Assembly: GCA_973895155.1 (NCBI GenBank)
Contig: OZ316899.1
Location: forward strand, 10,168,001-10,232,000
DNA from: Marsupella aquatica
Lineage: Eukaryota > Marchantiophyta
Reading direction: 5' to 3'
Length of the DNA stretch: 64,000 bases
Shown: in pieces, positions 1-11,949 of the stretch
Position numbering within the stretch: position 1 is the stretch's first letter
Layout: every line of letters begins with the position of its first letter
The notes under the pieces: generated by a model
The model's database searches: none
Told to the model about the DNA's origin: nothing
The model's input: the letters and a program-made list of their open reading frames with translations, nothing else
Made by a program: the position numbers and the translations under genes

Positions 1-1302
1 CTTGGAAGGGCACCTAGTTTCGGCCATTTTGGGGTGCCTCTCACTTTCAGGGTTCACGTGTACTGTTGGGGCGCCGTCGAAGGCACCGTCGGCCCCCTTG
101 TTTTGGGTTTAGGGTTTTAGCAGCATGTGTGTGCCGCATGCTCCTCTTCAGTTTAAGGATTTCTCTTAGTGCAAGGTTTTAGCGGCGCCGCTAGGGTAGC
201 CGCCACCGTTGTGACCCTGTGAGGGGTGCTTTGGTGTGATTTTTCAGTATTTAGGGGGATAGCCCCGAAGTAGTTAGGGGGACTCAGTGTGAAGTTAGCA
301 AGGAGGGATAGAGTGGAGCCTGAGGAGTTTGAAAGCGTGTTCAGAGTAGTGAGGGGGAGCCATACTCATTGTCCGGAGAGGCAGGAGTTGAGTAGACGGC
401 AGGAGGCCGGGTTACTCATGCAATGTGTATCGTTTTTCCCAAGAGATATGGATCTGTACATTTGACTTGATGGGCTTTTGTTGTGTGTTCCTTCTCCCTT
501 TTTCGCTTTCCGAATTGTGTTCTCCCGTTCTATGATTTGAAGAAACTTGCTTGGTTTGAGTCGGCCTTGTGAGTAGGGGTGGTGACAGCACTCTTTGGGT
601 GACTCCGAGTGAAGGTGTAGTGGGGTAGTCGGCAGGACTTGATCAAAAGCTGTGGGGTGAGGGTAGTCGGTAGACTTGATCAAAACCTACATTTCCGGGA
701 GCGGAAACCAAAATACTCATCCTGGTGTGAAAAGAATCCAAATAGCGTCCCTCCACGACCCCGTAATACGATACCAACGGTTTAAGCGAAGAAAAGTGCG
801 GTTTGCACGTATTAACCGTTGGAGAGGCAAGTGACAGCCATGTGATAACCTGCAAACATCCCATATAGTCACGTATTCAAACTTATTTGTCTCACTATCA
901 TAGCGTATATAGGATGTATAAAGTACAACCCTCATCACACTACTTGATCCCAATCTTGTTGGAAAAATGCATGGTTTTCATGTGATGACTATTGTATGTG
1001 ATTCAAATGCATGAAATGTTGTTGCAGATCTTTTTTGGTGAATCACAGCCACAAAATTGAGGTGCTGGTGGAGCAATTGTACTAGGAGATCAGTTTTGTG
1101 TGTGGGCTCAACAAACCAAAAGTATGTCTGCCCGGCATCCTTGTGTGGCCATTGCAATTCATTGCAGTATAAGTTGCCGTTGTACCTTCAAGTCTAAATT
1201 TTACTTTCTGTGAAGTCTGCTAAAATATATTGTCTGTAAAGTCTGCCAAAATGTATTGCCTGTACTGTCTACTTAATTGTACTGTCTGTCTCATGCGTAG
1301 GC
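1..1302. other. No recognised gene; short internal repeats
   Basis: No protein family is recognisable in either strand. The stretch contains a telomere-like GGGTTTAGGGTTTTAG near 105-120. It also has a duplicated motif (TAGTCGG.AG.ACTTGATCAAAA) at about 626-648 and 665-688, and a repeated TGTCTGTAAAGTCTGC-type motif at about 1205-1260. A CACTACTT string at 938 does not match the C1 right terminus. Confidence 0.4.
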
Positions 1303-1983
1303 ATGGCACGCCCCAAAATTCCAGCAAAAAAGCGTGTGATAGAGGTGAGCAACATAGGTGTACCTAGGCCACACGTTACTAACTTCTCTGCAAGTCAGAT
1401 TTTCCAGAAGGCAGCTCATTGTTATGCCATTTGTGACGATGGTGGGAGCTTGGTCATCTGTGAGGGCCCTTGCATGAGGCATTTCCACCTCAACCCGGAG
1501 TCTCACCTTGCTGCAGAAAACAACTGTCCAAGGGTGGGCCTCCCGTCAACACACCAGGGAGACTAGATGTGCACTGATTGTTTGGAGAAGCAGGCTAAGT
1601 GTGCACAGTGTGGGAAGTTGGGGTCCTATGAGGGCTCTGTTGATGCTGCACCGGATGTTAGGAAATGTCCAGACCATTTTTGTGTGAGGTTTTTCTGTTT
1701 TGAGTGTTTGCCTGCTCATGCCACAGCTTGCCCACTTCATAGGTGCAAGGCATGTGGTGAGCATGATGATGAGTACTGGGCTGACATAGTCCACTATGCT
1801 AGGTGTCCCACTATGTGGCACTATCATTGCTCAAAAGATCGTCAAGCAGAGGGTTATGCTTGTGACAGATTAATCTATGATCACTCTACACATGGTGTTG
1901 ATCGATGGATATTTTATTGTCATCGCCATGCCATTGATCCTACCTCGCGCACTCCTGTGAGAGATCACATATCTTGGCTGTGA
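1303..1983 (+). pseudogene. EDM2-like PHD-finger array fragment
   Basis: From ATG 1303 the frame encodes a PHD finger with CYAICDDGGSLVICEGPC followed by MRHFH. It then has one in-frame stop (TAG at about 1564) and continues at 1567 with CTDC, KCAQCGKLG, a Cys-rich CFECL segment, CPLHRCKACGE and a final CPTMWHYHC cluster. This spacing resembles the PHD / atypical PHD array of plant EDM2 (ENHANCED DOWNY MILDEW 2), a nuclear regulator of heterochromatin and intronic transposon silencing; that is family recognition only. The catalytic or partner regions of EDM2 are absent. It lies on the same strand as the transposase downstream, so it may be captured cargo of C1. The stop makes it a probable pseudogene or a two-exon fragment. 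Confidence 0.6.
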
Positions 1984-2579
1984 AGCTGAACATTGTACAT
2001 GCACAGGGCACCTGATGTGGATGTACTATTTTTTGGGGATTGCAGAGATTCCAATTTTGAAAAGGAGTTGGGTAGGCAAGTTTGTATAGGCAGCAGTTAT
2101 CCTGTGCTCTGGCGTCAGTGGCTGGGTACATGCCTATAAAAACTTATCCTTACAAGCCTTCTTGGAAGTATTTAGGCTGAGTTGTCATTTTCACAAACAC
2201 TCTCATCAGACTACTAAATTAAAACAGGACTTCAAAGTTGTAAGCATATAAATTATCAGGCATGCAATTAATCAAATTACCCTATAACTTTGTCATTGAA
2301 TGTATCCTCCTTTACAACAAAATATGTATGTGCGGCCATGACAAGTTGGTTGCACTTCATTTCACCTTTGATATGGATTTCCTAGTATATACTCAAACAA
2401 TGTCTTGCATCGGTGCAGGTGCCTAGTACTTATTGTTCACATATCCCCTGTACCTATCAAAATTGGACTTGAGCAATAGTGGACCGGATCAACTTAAAAA
2501 GCAGGAATTTTGGTGTCCTTCTATTGGCAGGTGAACCCACTCTTCCAATATTCACTCTGATCACGTAGGGTGTGTGTAC
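1984..2579. other. Gap between PHD and BRCT fragments
   Basis: About 600 bases with no recognisable coding motif. A possible splice acceptor (CTATTGGCAG) at 2521-2530 lies shortly before the BRCT reading frame, so part of this may be intron. Confidence 0.35.
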
Positions 2580-3451
2580 ATGGAGCCTGGGAAACGTAGA
2601 AAGTGTGACCACCCAACAGTGTTTACAGGGGTCAGAGCCATTTTGGTCCATGGCCAGCATGGGTTGACCAAAGTGCATTGGCCAACTGTACAGAAATGAT
2701 TCTCTGAGCTCCATGGCACTGTAGTGCAAGACATCACTCTAGAGACCATACATGTTGTTGCAGGGACATGGCTATCAGTGATAAAGAAATGGTCATGGTC
2801 CTACATGAATTCTGCAATTACTGAGCGAGGCCTAAAAGTAGTTGAGGCCTCTTGGATCACAGATTTCATAGCACATCAGATTGTACAGGATACTGAGCAA
2901 TATGAACTGTGGGAGGATGAAGAAGCTACTGCATCAGCTTGGGCTGAACAAGAAGTTTGGGAAGCAAAGGCACGGCTTGCTGATGTCCAATATGGACCTG
3001 TACTCAACAAAGGACAAAGCTCAAGAAGGCTGAAGAGTATGTTGGCTGAGGAGATGAAGCAACCAACCCCCATTCTGAAAGGGCTGAGCATGGTTTTTGT
3101 GGAGGCGGGAATTGGAGAGGTTAAGTGCAAAGTGTACAAGTCCATAGTGCTTGACCTAGGTGGGACAGTGGAGGAGAATATAACAGAGGACACCACTCAT
3201 GTCATTCTAAGTCATATCCCAAAGCCTGCCGCAAGTTTGGGAAGGGTGACATTCGCTTTTATGTCATGTCCCATAATGTGTTTGTGGTTTCATATGCTTG
3301 GCTTGTGGAATCAGTAGCAGCTGGGAAGCGTCAAAACCCAATGGACTATGATCTTTTTGAGGCCTGGCCACGGAAGGGTCAGGATCCTCATAGTGAAAAC
3401 TATGTGACAACAAGTGAGGAAGAGGTTATTAGCGATTCTGAATCAGAGTGA
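2580..3451 (+). pseudogene. Tandem BRCT-domain protein fragment
   Basis: Starting at ATG 2580, the first BRCT-like unit reads FTGVRAILVHGQHG, a TGA stop near 2697, then in the same frame FSELHGTVVQDIT and the typical end KVVEASWITDFI. After an acidic, coiled linker a second BRCT follows (GLSMVFVEAGIGEVKCK, LGGTVEENITEDTTHVIL). Its last third (VVSYAWLVESVAAGK) is only in frame after a shift near 3235. The tail is acidic (SEEEVISDSESE). BRCT modules bind phosphopeptides in DNA-repair proteins; the second unit reminds me of DNA polymerase lambda/mu BRCTs, but no polymerase domain follows. The nonsense codon and frameshift argue for a decayed captured gene. It follows the PHD fragment on the same strand and could once have been one transcript with it. 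Confidence 0.6.
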
Positions 3452-3537
3452 GGAGTACGTAGTAGCATCAGTTTTGAGACAAGCTTTGTGCACAAATCAC
3501 ATCTTTGAAATAAATGTGATATTTGAACTAACGTAGC

Positions 3538-4132
3538 TTGTTATGGTTGGTCGCAGTTGGACTTATTTTACTGTTGGTGGATTGTGGTTTCTTGCTGCCT
3601 GGGGGTGTCACTATAAACTTACTGGGTGGGCTGAAATCTTGGCGGCAGACTTTGGTGGGTATGTTGCGTTTCCTACATCAACAGGCGCTATGTAGGCTCC
3701 TCCTCCGGGTTGCCACATGGCTGGCCACTGTTTGGACTCTCCTGCATGGGTTGGTGTTGAAACATATTTCAACACCACCTGAGGATGCAAGAGACGATGA
3801 ATCTTATTTTTCAGCAGATGAAATTGAAGAGCAGAATGTTGTGGGGACTTCCTTGTTGCCTGGTTTTCCAGATGATATAATGCTGTCAGATGTGTGGCCC
3901 ATAATTCTTTTGTGGTCAACCGCACAAGACATTTGCAAATATAGACTAATGGAGGGACTTGGTAGCTAGCTCCCCCCAGTGGAGGGCATTAGAACCACTT
4001 CTTGTAGGCACAGATTGAACCCCACCCTGGTATGCCCAGGGCATACTCCTTGATGACCTGATGTACATGCCAGTGTACCTCAGGTGTGACTACCATCGAG
4101 AACAGGGTGGGTATCCAGATGAACTCTGGTAA
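3538..4132 (+). pseudogene. F-box-like fragment
   Basis: The open frame from 3538 has a hydrophobic start and then LLPGFPDDIMLSDVWPIIL. This closely parallels the LIPGLPDDL..IWP and LMPGLPDDVVELHIWPRI motifs of the two F-box-like genes elsewhere in this window (32864-33558 and 34165/63528). After a frameshift near 3930 the second half of an F-box appears (WRDLVASSPQWRALEPLL), ending at the TAA at 4130-4132. F-box proteins are substrate adaptors of SCF ubiquitin ligases in the family at large; no substrate-binding repeats are visible here. This copy is broken and probably non-functional. It links the CACTA cargo to the local F-box family. Confidence 0.5.
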
Positions 4133-4520
4133 TAACATGAGGAGATCTCATACTGCTCTCACACCCAGGCACGTTTGTCTATGACTATAGGTGATTGGAC
4201 TCTGATATGGTCATGGATGTACGTGCTTGGTTGGCCATTGCAGACTGAGGCAGTATAAGTGAGGACAGCGAAGGAGGTGACACCCTAAGACAGTTAGGAA
4301 TTTTGTTATAGTGTGACCTGAGAATAGGTACACAATTCAGGAACCTTTCTTGTTTTTTTTGGTGGTTGTAGAAAGTCTATGCATGATTTATTACACTGTA
4401 TCATGTCATATGTTTTGGTAGATAGTGTGAACATCGGAACACAACTAAACAAGAAATGTATTTTCCACTTTCATAATGAAATGACAATTAAATCTGAGTG
4501 CCTGTGTTCTGAACTCTAAG
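4133..4520. other. Intergenic stretch before tnp2
   Basis: No coding motif recognised. It presumably holds the promoter or 5' leader of the C1 transposase; no clear element can be pointed to. Confidence 0.3.
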
Positions 4521-7372
4521 ATGGAGTCTAGAAGAGTGTCCATAGGTCACCCTCCCCCTTGGACCCATCCAACATCTACCAGGTTGCCTCTACATCATCC
4601 AATGAGGGTTTCCCAACACGACCAGAAGCTCTGGAATCGGGAACAGGCCAAAGTGGCACGGTCAGGTCCAAGTTCACGAATGAGATGTCCTTGCACTCAA
4701 TGCAATGGCTCCCACACCAGAATCTTGAGGCAGATTCATGGGCACTTGGCAATTCATGGGAGACACCCTCGTTGGCATGTTACAAACGATCCGAATAAGG
4801 CTGATTCTTCAGATGAGGAATGGAGGCCTGACTTTGAGAATGCAAATAGTGCAAGGCGAGACCAGTTCTTCACTGGTGGGTTGGCAGATGTGATGACTCA
4901 ACTGGGTGGGTCCAAAGTCCTTCAGCAGCCTGCAGACAAAGGGATCAATGTTCAGCAAATGGTGCAGGATATTTTCCACGACATGGATGCAATGCGGGAG
5001 GACATGGAAGATGCAGAAGAGTTTGAGACCGCACCGGGTGATGACCACGAGTCTTCAGATGAGTTTGAGATTGGGCAACAGGCTACAACTGGAGAGGACA
5101 CCATGTTTGGCTCCCCAACCGAAGTTCAGGAGGCCTTCAATCCGCTGTTCCCAGGAAGCAATTGTTCCAAATTAGCATTTGTGCTAATGTTTCTGAATAT
5201 TTGTGGGAACCACATTGTGCCAAACATCTTTGCGTCCGAGGTTCTGGCCTTCTTGCAGAAAATAGTGCTGCCAGGAGGTAATCTAGTGCCAAAAAACATG
5301 TACGAGGCAAAGAGACTGATATCAAAACTTGAGTCAATACATGCCTGTCCTGATGGGCATGTTCTTTTCAGAAACGAACATCAGAAGAAGTTGACATGCC
5401 CTACATGTGGGAAGCACAGGTACCGGACCAATGGGAAGTCCAAGCAACCTACGAAAGTACTCCGTCACTTTCCTATAATTCCCAGACTGCAGCGAATGTT
5501 CAGGAGCCGTGCCATATCAGAGTTGATGCATGGACAGCTAAGAACAAAAGTCAAGATGGGCTTCAACGCCATGCTGGAGATTCAAAGCAATGGAAGTTGA
5601 TTGATGATGCGTATCCTGAGTTTGCTAGGGAGACAAGGAATGTTAGGCTTGGGTTATCATTGGATGGGGTGAACCCATTTGGCGAGAAGAACAATGCGTA
5701 CTCTTGTTGGCCTGTAACCCTTTTGAATTACAACCTTCCCCCATGGTTGACTACAAAGCGGTTCTTTGTATGTTGGCATTGTTGATTCCAGGGCCAGACA
5801 GTGCTGTTGCAGCCAATATAGATGTGTATCTCGCTCCTCTAGTAGAGGAACTGAGAAAGCTATGGTACACTGGAGTGCTCACATATGATATGCTGCAGAG
5901 GATTGGTGAAGCCAATCCATTCTTGCTTAGAGCTATTGTAATGTTGACTATTGCAGATTACCCCGCCCATAGCATGATTGCAGGCCAGGTTGGGAAAGGA
6001 TATTTAGCTTGCACAAGATGTGGCCCCCATGTGACAAGTGACTATTCAAAGTCCTTGAAGTGTATCAAATACCTTGGTCACCGTCGATTTCTGCCCTCTG
6101 ATCACCCTTACAGACGTAGACCCAATCTTATAGCACATTTTAACAAGCGCACGGAGCTCCGCAGTCCCCCACCTCAAGTGAAGAAGGAGCAAATAAGTTC
6201 TTGGGGGGCTGCCAAGGCACAGTATGATGCAGATGGAGGAGCAAAGGATGGAGTGCGGGATCCTGCAAGGTTGTATGGTGTGAAACGACAGTCCGTTTTG
6301 GACTTGCAGCTCGAGTATTGGCGAGTAAGCTCCTCTCCCCAACAACCCATATATGTGATTCAGTCAATTTAGTTGTTAGATTGTATGAAGTAGTATGTAT
6401 GTATTATGAAGATTGAGATTCGCTCACTGCTTGATGTTTTGGAGTTGCAGGAGTTTGATCCAAACAAACATAATATTGATGTTATGCACATAGAGAAGAA
6501 CATATGCGAACATATGCGAGAGTCTACTCCAATTTTTGAGTGGAGAAAAGGACACGGGCTCTGTACGTATGGATCTACAGGACAGGGGAATTTGACCCCA
6601 CCTTTGGCTTACAACACACCAGAGCAGGGCAAATGTGTTTTTGAAGTACCAAGCACCATATTGTTGCACAGACATAGAGTGGCAGACCTTCTTATCAAGG
6701 TTGAGTTCACTCCGAGCTCCTACAGATTATGCTAGTGCATTCACGAGGCATGTGAAGGATAACAAATTCCAATTTGGTAGGATGAAAACCCATGACTACC
6801 ATGTCATGATGCAACAAGTCCTGCCATTGTGCCTGAGGGGCCTCATGCAAGAGCTTGTGCATAAAGTTATACTGTGTCTGAGTGATGTGTTCCGCGGAGT
6901 TTGTGTGAAGGTGTGGGATGCTGCACAGTTTCCCCAATTGAAGAAAGATGTGGCACTATTGTTGCGCGATCTTGAAATATATTTCCCGCCTGCATTCTTT
7001 GATGTAATGACTCATTTGCTCATCCATGTTGTGGAAGAAATAGACCAGTACGGGCCGGTGACAGCACGCTGGTTGTACCCCCTGGAGCGGTACATGAAGT
7101 TGATGAAGGGTCATGTGCAATCTTACTATAGGCCAGAGGCAAGTATGGCTCGGGGTTATATAAAAGTTGAAACTCTGGGCTACATCACAGAGTACCTAGC
7201 AGATTACGAGCATGTGACAAGGCGAGTATGGAATTCTGATGAAGAAGAAGGGGTTTCTGGGGAAGTCCTACAAGGTGCTGCAACCACAGTGAAGCTGACC
7301 ATCGAAATTAGAGACTTGGCTCATCAGTACGTTCTAGAAAACACTGATGCAATGCAACCCTGGCTGGAGTGA
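4521..7372 (+). pseudogene. CACTA transposase TNPD/tnp2 with DUF4218 (C1)
   Basis: This is the DDE-type transposase of CACTA elements. From ATG 4521 there is an N-terminal transposase-associated motif (CPCTQCNGS followed by a His-rich helix, LAIHGRHP), an acidic linker, then the tnp2 core. The core shows HACPDGHVLF...CPTCGKHRY, VLRHFPIIPRLQRMF, RLGLSLDGVNPFG, LLNYNLPPWL, ANIDVYLAPLVEEL, a CTRC knuckle, and after an intron (GTAAGC at 6325 to CAG at 6450) HNIDVMHIEKNICEHM. DUF4218 follows: FFDVMTHLLIHVVEEI, RWLYPLERYMKLMKG and RPEASMARGYI. Frame changes are needed near 5560, 5755 and 6715, so this copy is not translatable as it stands. Motif order and the overall length of about 900 codons match the family. 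Confidence 0.9.
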
Positions 7373-7606
7373 GTACCTACTTTGGTCTCCCTGTATGTAA
7401 CTTGTTTTCAATTTTCTTTGCTACCCTTGGTTTCTAAATTGCAGACATGTATAGAATGTGTACTCTGATTGCTAAATCCATGCACTTATATGTGTAGGGA
7501 GTACGAGGCACAGAAGGCTATTCAATCAAGCACGTCTGCCACATTCCCATGCATGTCAGAATGGCTGAGATGCACAGTTTGAGAGCATCATGCAAGCCAT
7601 CCTAAT

Positions 7607-8404
7607 ATGGATGCAGATGTCTATCTCCTGTCCAATCCTCCATGGTTGCTGGTAAAGTCTTACAAACGGATGGCAACATATGGCAATCACTATAGAGTGA
7701 GAGATGAAACAACTTCTTCCAGGGTAACATATGATTGCAGGCTCATTTGTGTATTTCAGCATGAGAGCCCTGATGAAAGTAGAGGAGTGTTGCAAATGGG
7801 GTATGTAGGAGAACTAAGTGATATCTGGCTTCTTGACTATGGAGCCACATCCACTCCTGTAATTTTGATGAAGGGTGAATGGGTAAGACAAGTGTGGCAT
7901 GGTAACATGGCCAGTATGAAAAGAGACCGGGATGGCTTTCTGCTTGCCAATTTCAAGTCCAAGTTGCCCGAATGGGAGCAGCCTTTTCTGTATCCTAGTC
8001 AGGTGGAGTAGGCCTTCTTCTTGGATGTGGAAGAGAACCCAGGTTGGAGGGTAGTGTGTCATAAGCAGCCCAGAAATTGTAGGGTAGAAGGGTCAAAGCT
8101 AGAGTTTCATTTAGATAGACATAGTGCATTTGAACAACCACGTATTGGAGACATTGGTACTGTTCAAACAAGCACAGAGTATGTTCCTCTAACATGAGTG
8201 GATGCTTGGGAGCGTGAGGAGCCATTTGTAGAGGCTGAGCCGGACACCATGCGTATGCAATAATGTTTGTCATTGAATAGGATGGAAGAAGATGATGATG
8301 AGATGAGTGAGTCTGAAAAGCAAGCCATGATACGTGCAACATATGTTGATGAGAGGCTGGCAGCTTTGGGAGCTGAGCTCAGACAGGGATTTTCCGCTTT
8401 GTAA
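7607..8404 (+). pseudogene. DUF4216 C-terminal part of the C1 transposase
   Basis: The segment from 7607 carries the DUF4216 signature MGYVGELSDIWLLDYG followed by VILMKGEWVR, the usual C-terminal domain of CACTA TNPD proteins. It runs to a stop at 8009-8011. Beyond it the reading continues in another frame (FFLDVEENPGWRVVCHKQPR), and a short acidic plus helical end lies at 8282-8404 (EEDDDEMSESEKQ). It most likely forms the last exons of the transposase at 4521-7372, with a spliced or decayed junction in 7373-7606. DUF4216 has no assigned biochemical role. Confidence 0.75.
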
Positions 8405-8609
8405 GGGAACAATTATCATCCACAAAACCTATCCAGACTTTGCTCATTAATTGGAATGAATGTAGCTATGTTTACTAGAGTTGTTCAATGGATGTTGCTT
8501 TTGGATGGCATGCAGGCTCCCAGACAGGAGAAGTGTAGTGTAGAAAAGGGCTAGGCAAAGCATCAGTGACAGTGCAAGTTGACACCGGCGATGCAGTGAG
8601 AGACTAGCA

Positions 8610-11115
8610 GTGAAGGACATTCCATTGATGGTAGATTCTGCAGATGATGGGCAAGATGTTGGGTCCGGTGAAAACCATAAGGAATTTGATGATGTAGAGT
8701 ACTATCCAGAGGAGGAGCCCGATGCAGATGATGAAGAATATGGGCAGGGCAAGCATACTGTCGTGGAGCCCAACAAAATTGTGGTAATGAAGTGTTGAAG
8801 TAGTGTATCACAGTAGTGATATGTTTGGCTCATGTGAGTGTGGCAAGTCAGAGGAAGATACTTCTTTTAGGTTTATTGTCCTTGCACATATGTTCTTGCA
8901 GGCTAAGAGAGGTGGACTTGCTGCTCGGGGTATGGGCCGTGGGCACAGTACAACAACATCTGGAGGGCAAAGCACAGTGCATTACATTGCACGTGGGTCC
9001 AGACCAGTGGGGCGTGTTGGGCACATACCACCTCCACCTCCAAGTAAAACCCAACAGAGCAGTGGGTATGGAACAACAACTGTTGGTGTAGGTGGTCACA
9101 CTGTTATGTATGGAGCTACACCACATGGTGGGCACATCCCACCCTCCTTTGCAAGTAGAGCAACAACACATACCCACAGCACAGGTGCAGGTCAGGTTAG
9201 AGCAACCCCACGCAACGAGGGGTACACTGTGGTGTATGGCGCACCACCAACACACAATGCACCCTCTCAGGGGAGAGAAGCCCCACAAGTGGATGGGTAT
9301 GGGCCACCACCACCTGCTGGGCACACTGTTGTGTATGTTATGGGTCCCCCCACCACCACACATTACACGGGGCCAAGGTAGACCAACACAACATACTGAG
9401 CAGTATGGAGCAACAGGAGACGAATGGAGATGTGAGTAGGGATTGCCCTTCAATTCTGGCATTTATGTAAATTACTTTGGAAATATATAAAGGGTATGCT
9501 AGTGTGATGTTAAAGACCTAATTAAAGTGCTAAATTATGTGACTGTAGATTCTATCCATCCTGATTGGGGAGTAATTGACAAGGAGGTTTACTATGAACC
9601 TGAAGTAGAGGCAGGACAAGGGACAACTGTAGCCTATGGTTCTGAGCAATGGCCAGAGTCTGATTGGTTGGCTGATGGGGAAGATGTACAGGTAGTTGAG
9701 CCTGCCTCTTATCCACAGAGTGTCGGCAAAGCATCTGGTAAGTTACACTTATGAAACAATAAACAATACTTGGCTGGGAGATGGGCATTCTGTGAAGATG
9801 GTCACGTTGCAAGTTAGATTGCAATTGGTATCCACTATTTGACATATACATTCAAAGGTATTGATGTTACTATTGTATGATGTCACATGAATGTGGGATG
9901 ATGCAGGGGGCATTAGAAGTCCACTAAAGGGTAGTACAAAAGTTCCAGCAAATCCTAAACCTATCACACAAAGCAGTACCACAGAAAGCAATGCAGGACC
10001 TGACCAAACCAAGAAAGGAGTAGTGGACATTGGGAGCAACTGTTGGGTGAACAGTGCATCTGCAGGGAAGAATCGTTGGTTGGCTGACTTGAAAGGTGAA
10101 ATATTGCGATGGCTGGATTTGAGTGTGGTGAATTTTGTGCAGCAGCATCCAGCGGATTGGCAACAAGTTGTTGACAATGTAGCCGCAAAATGGAAATATG
10201 TGGGCCATCCGGATGGAGTAGCCATGGAGTGTCTTCAGGCTCATGCAAAGACAATTCTGAAGAATGAGAGGTGGAGATTGCACGTGTTGTTTCAAGACGG
10301 TGGAGAGGACCAAAGAATGCCTGCTCCCCCATTGACAGATCCTCTTCAATGGAGCAAGCTAGTCCATCACTTCTTGAGTAAATCCGGCAAGAGTAAGAGT
10401 TCCCAGATGGCATATGCACGTGGCAACGTTCAGAACCTTAACTTGACAGGAAGGAAAGGGAATGCTCCGATAGTAGAGCAACTGGTAAGAATAATCGTTG
10501 GATTGGCAGACCTAGCTTCTACAGTACTAGTGTATTTGAGTTTTTTTGTGTCCAAGCAAATAATGTGTGAAAATATGATATATGCAGAAGGCACAAAATG
10601 GACAGTCCCCCACAAAAGAAGAGGTGAGAGCTGAAGCAAGAAAATAGAAGCAAAAATCTGGCCATAGTGATCCTTCAAACCAAGTGAGTACTCATACCAG
10701 ATAGTGTTCTTTGAGGTCCACATTCCCTAGTTTGCATGAACAATGGGACCATATATTATTTTCCGGGTGTAATGGATTGACTTTGTTGGACATATGTGTT
10801 GGCAGGGAGGTGGATCATGTTCTCTTAGCAATTTATCAGATTGTGTGAAATGTATGGAGTCTCATGAGAATGATGTGACCGTGAAATTGAGTGAAATGGC
10901 AAGTGAGTTGACTGCTTTAAAGGAAGATGTTCAGAAGCTTATTTGTGTGCAAGAAGACCAATACAAATGTATAATGAATGCAATATGGTATGGAGGTTCT
11001 AGAGACCTGCCACATTACTCCAATTTGATGAATCCAGAGGATAACATTGAACAGCAAATAGAGGTGGAGCCCACAGAAAGGGATGTGGAGGGTACCATGG
11101 CCCCAGCAATGGAAG
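8610..11115 (+). CDS. TNPA-like DNA-binding protein of C1, 5' exons
   Basis: A string of exon-like segments on the plus strand. They are an acidic start (8610-8798), a Gly/Pro/Thr-rich part with recurring GHTVxYG and GGHIPP units (about 8902-9381) and a short acidic exon (9527-9738). Then comes a conserved block (about 9906-10480) with NRWLADLKGEILRWLDL, PLTDPLQWSKLVHHFLS and SSQMAYARGN, and finally a coiled-coil exon (10794-11115) ending at a GTAAGG donor. The 9906-10480 block has the layout of the plant transposase_24 (Ptta/En/Spm) family, the subterminal-repeat-binding partner of TNPD. The 3' end is at 20931, because C2 inserted into the following intron. Exon limits are inferred from ORF ends and splice-like sites. 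Confidence 0.6.
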
Positions 11116-11190
11116 GTAAGGTTTCTCATATGTTTCCATGATTGGAGATGAGGCAAAAAATGTGTTTTGTTATATGTTTCCATGATTGGA

Positions 11191-11193
11191 GAT
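11191..11193. repeat. Target-site duplication of C2, left copy (GAT)
   Basis: GAT stands immediately before CACTACAACAC and is repeated directly after the right terminus at 20880-20882. Three-base duplications are diagnostic for CACTA transposition. Confidence 0.85.
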
Positions 11194-11720
11194 CACTACA
11201 ACACTATCGGCCGGTTTTGCGAAGACAATCTCATCGCAACTAACAAGCCCTGATTTTCATAATTCTGGCCATTGCGAACATACGCGCATCGCACCACCTT
11301 CGCACTTTGCGAACCTAATAACTTTGCACGCGGACCATCGCAACGGCATCGCAACACCATGGCAAACTGCGAAGTTGAGAGGTTCGCAAGATTCAATACT
11401 TGTGCAATTCATTATACGTCGCATAAGGTTTGCAAACATACACGCACACGATATTTGAGAAGGATTTACCATCGCATCATATTTGCGAAAGATACTGGTT
11501 CAATTGTTTTGATGGGGATTGTATGACAAAGAGCGATACCGGTGATTTCAGAAGTTTGTGAACGGTTTCGATTAGGAAAGTGCGATCCTAGAAGTATCAC
11601 AAAAACCCGACGTATTTGGATCTGAAGTTCTGAAGTTAATTGACTCAAAAAGTGCGACGCCTTGGGGTTTATATTGTGCGATGGGAATGAGTTCTTAAAG
11701 GGTTTGCAAAATTATGATCA
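11194..11720. repeat. C2 left TIR and subterminal TTGCGA repeats
   Basis: Many copies of TTGCGA or its complement TCGCAA, in both orientations, at 5-40 bp spacing. These are the likely binding sites of the TNPA-like protein. Similar clusters recur at about 12615-12800 and 14100-14330 around the TNPA gene, and at the right end. Confidence 0.7.
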
Positions 11721-11949
11721 CAGAGGATTCAATACATTATTTGCGAGGGGTTTTCCTTGGGACCCAATGTGGAAGGCAAAATTGTTGTTTTATAAAATGG
11801 AAAAGCATGAACAAAATGACAGGGCTTCAAAGAACCCTATACATGGACAAGAGGGGGGAAATATCTGATGCTAGGTCCGCCCTTCTAAACCTATGCTGCC
11901 TCTTCCTACCCTAAGCTCCGGCATGACAAGTCACTCTCATGCATGTATC

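Noticed and set aside
938-951. CACTACTTGATCCC as the left terminus of C1
   Set aside because: Beyond CACTA it does not match the right TIR (CACTAGTAGAAACCGGGG), is not preceded by TTG, and no AGTCA-type repeats follow.
3538-3700. Transmembrane protein (hydrophobic N-terminus of the ORF at 3538)
   Set aside because: The hydrophobic start is out of context with the F-box-like motif that follows, and probably reflects read-through of non-coding sequence.
8848-9462. Minus-strand ORF of 204 codons rich in Cys, Trp and Ser
   Set aside because: It is a shadow of the low-complexity Gly/Pro/Thr exon on the plus strand; composition follows from the repeat.
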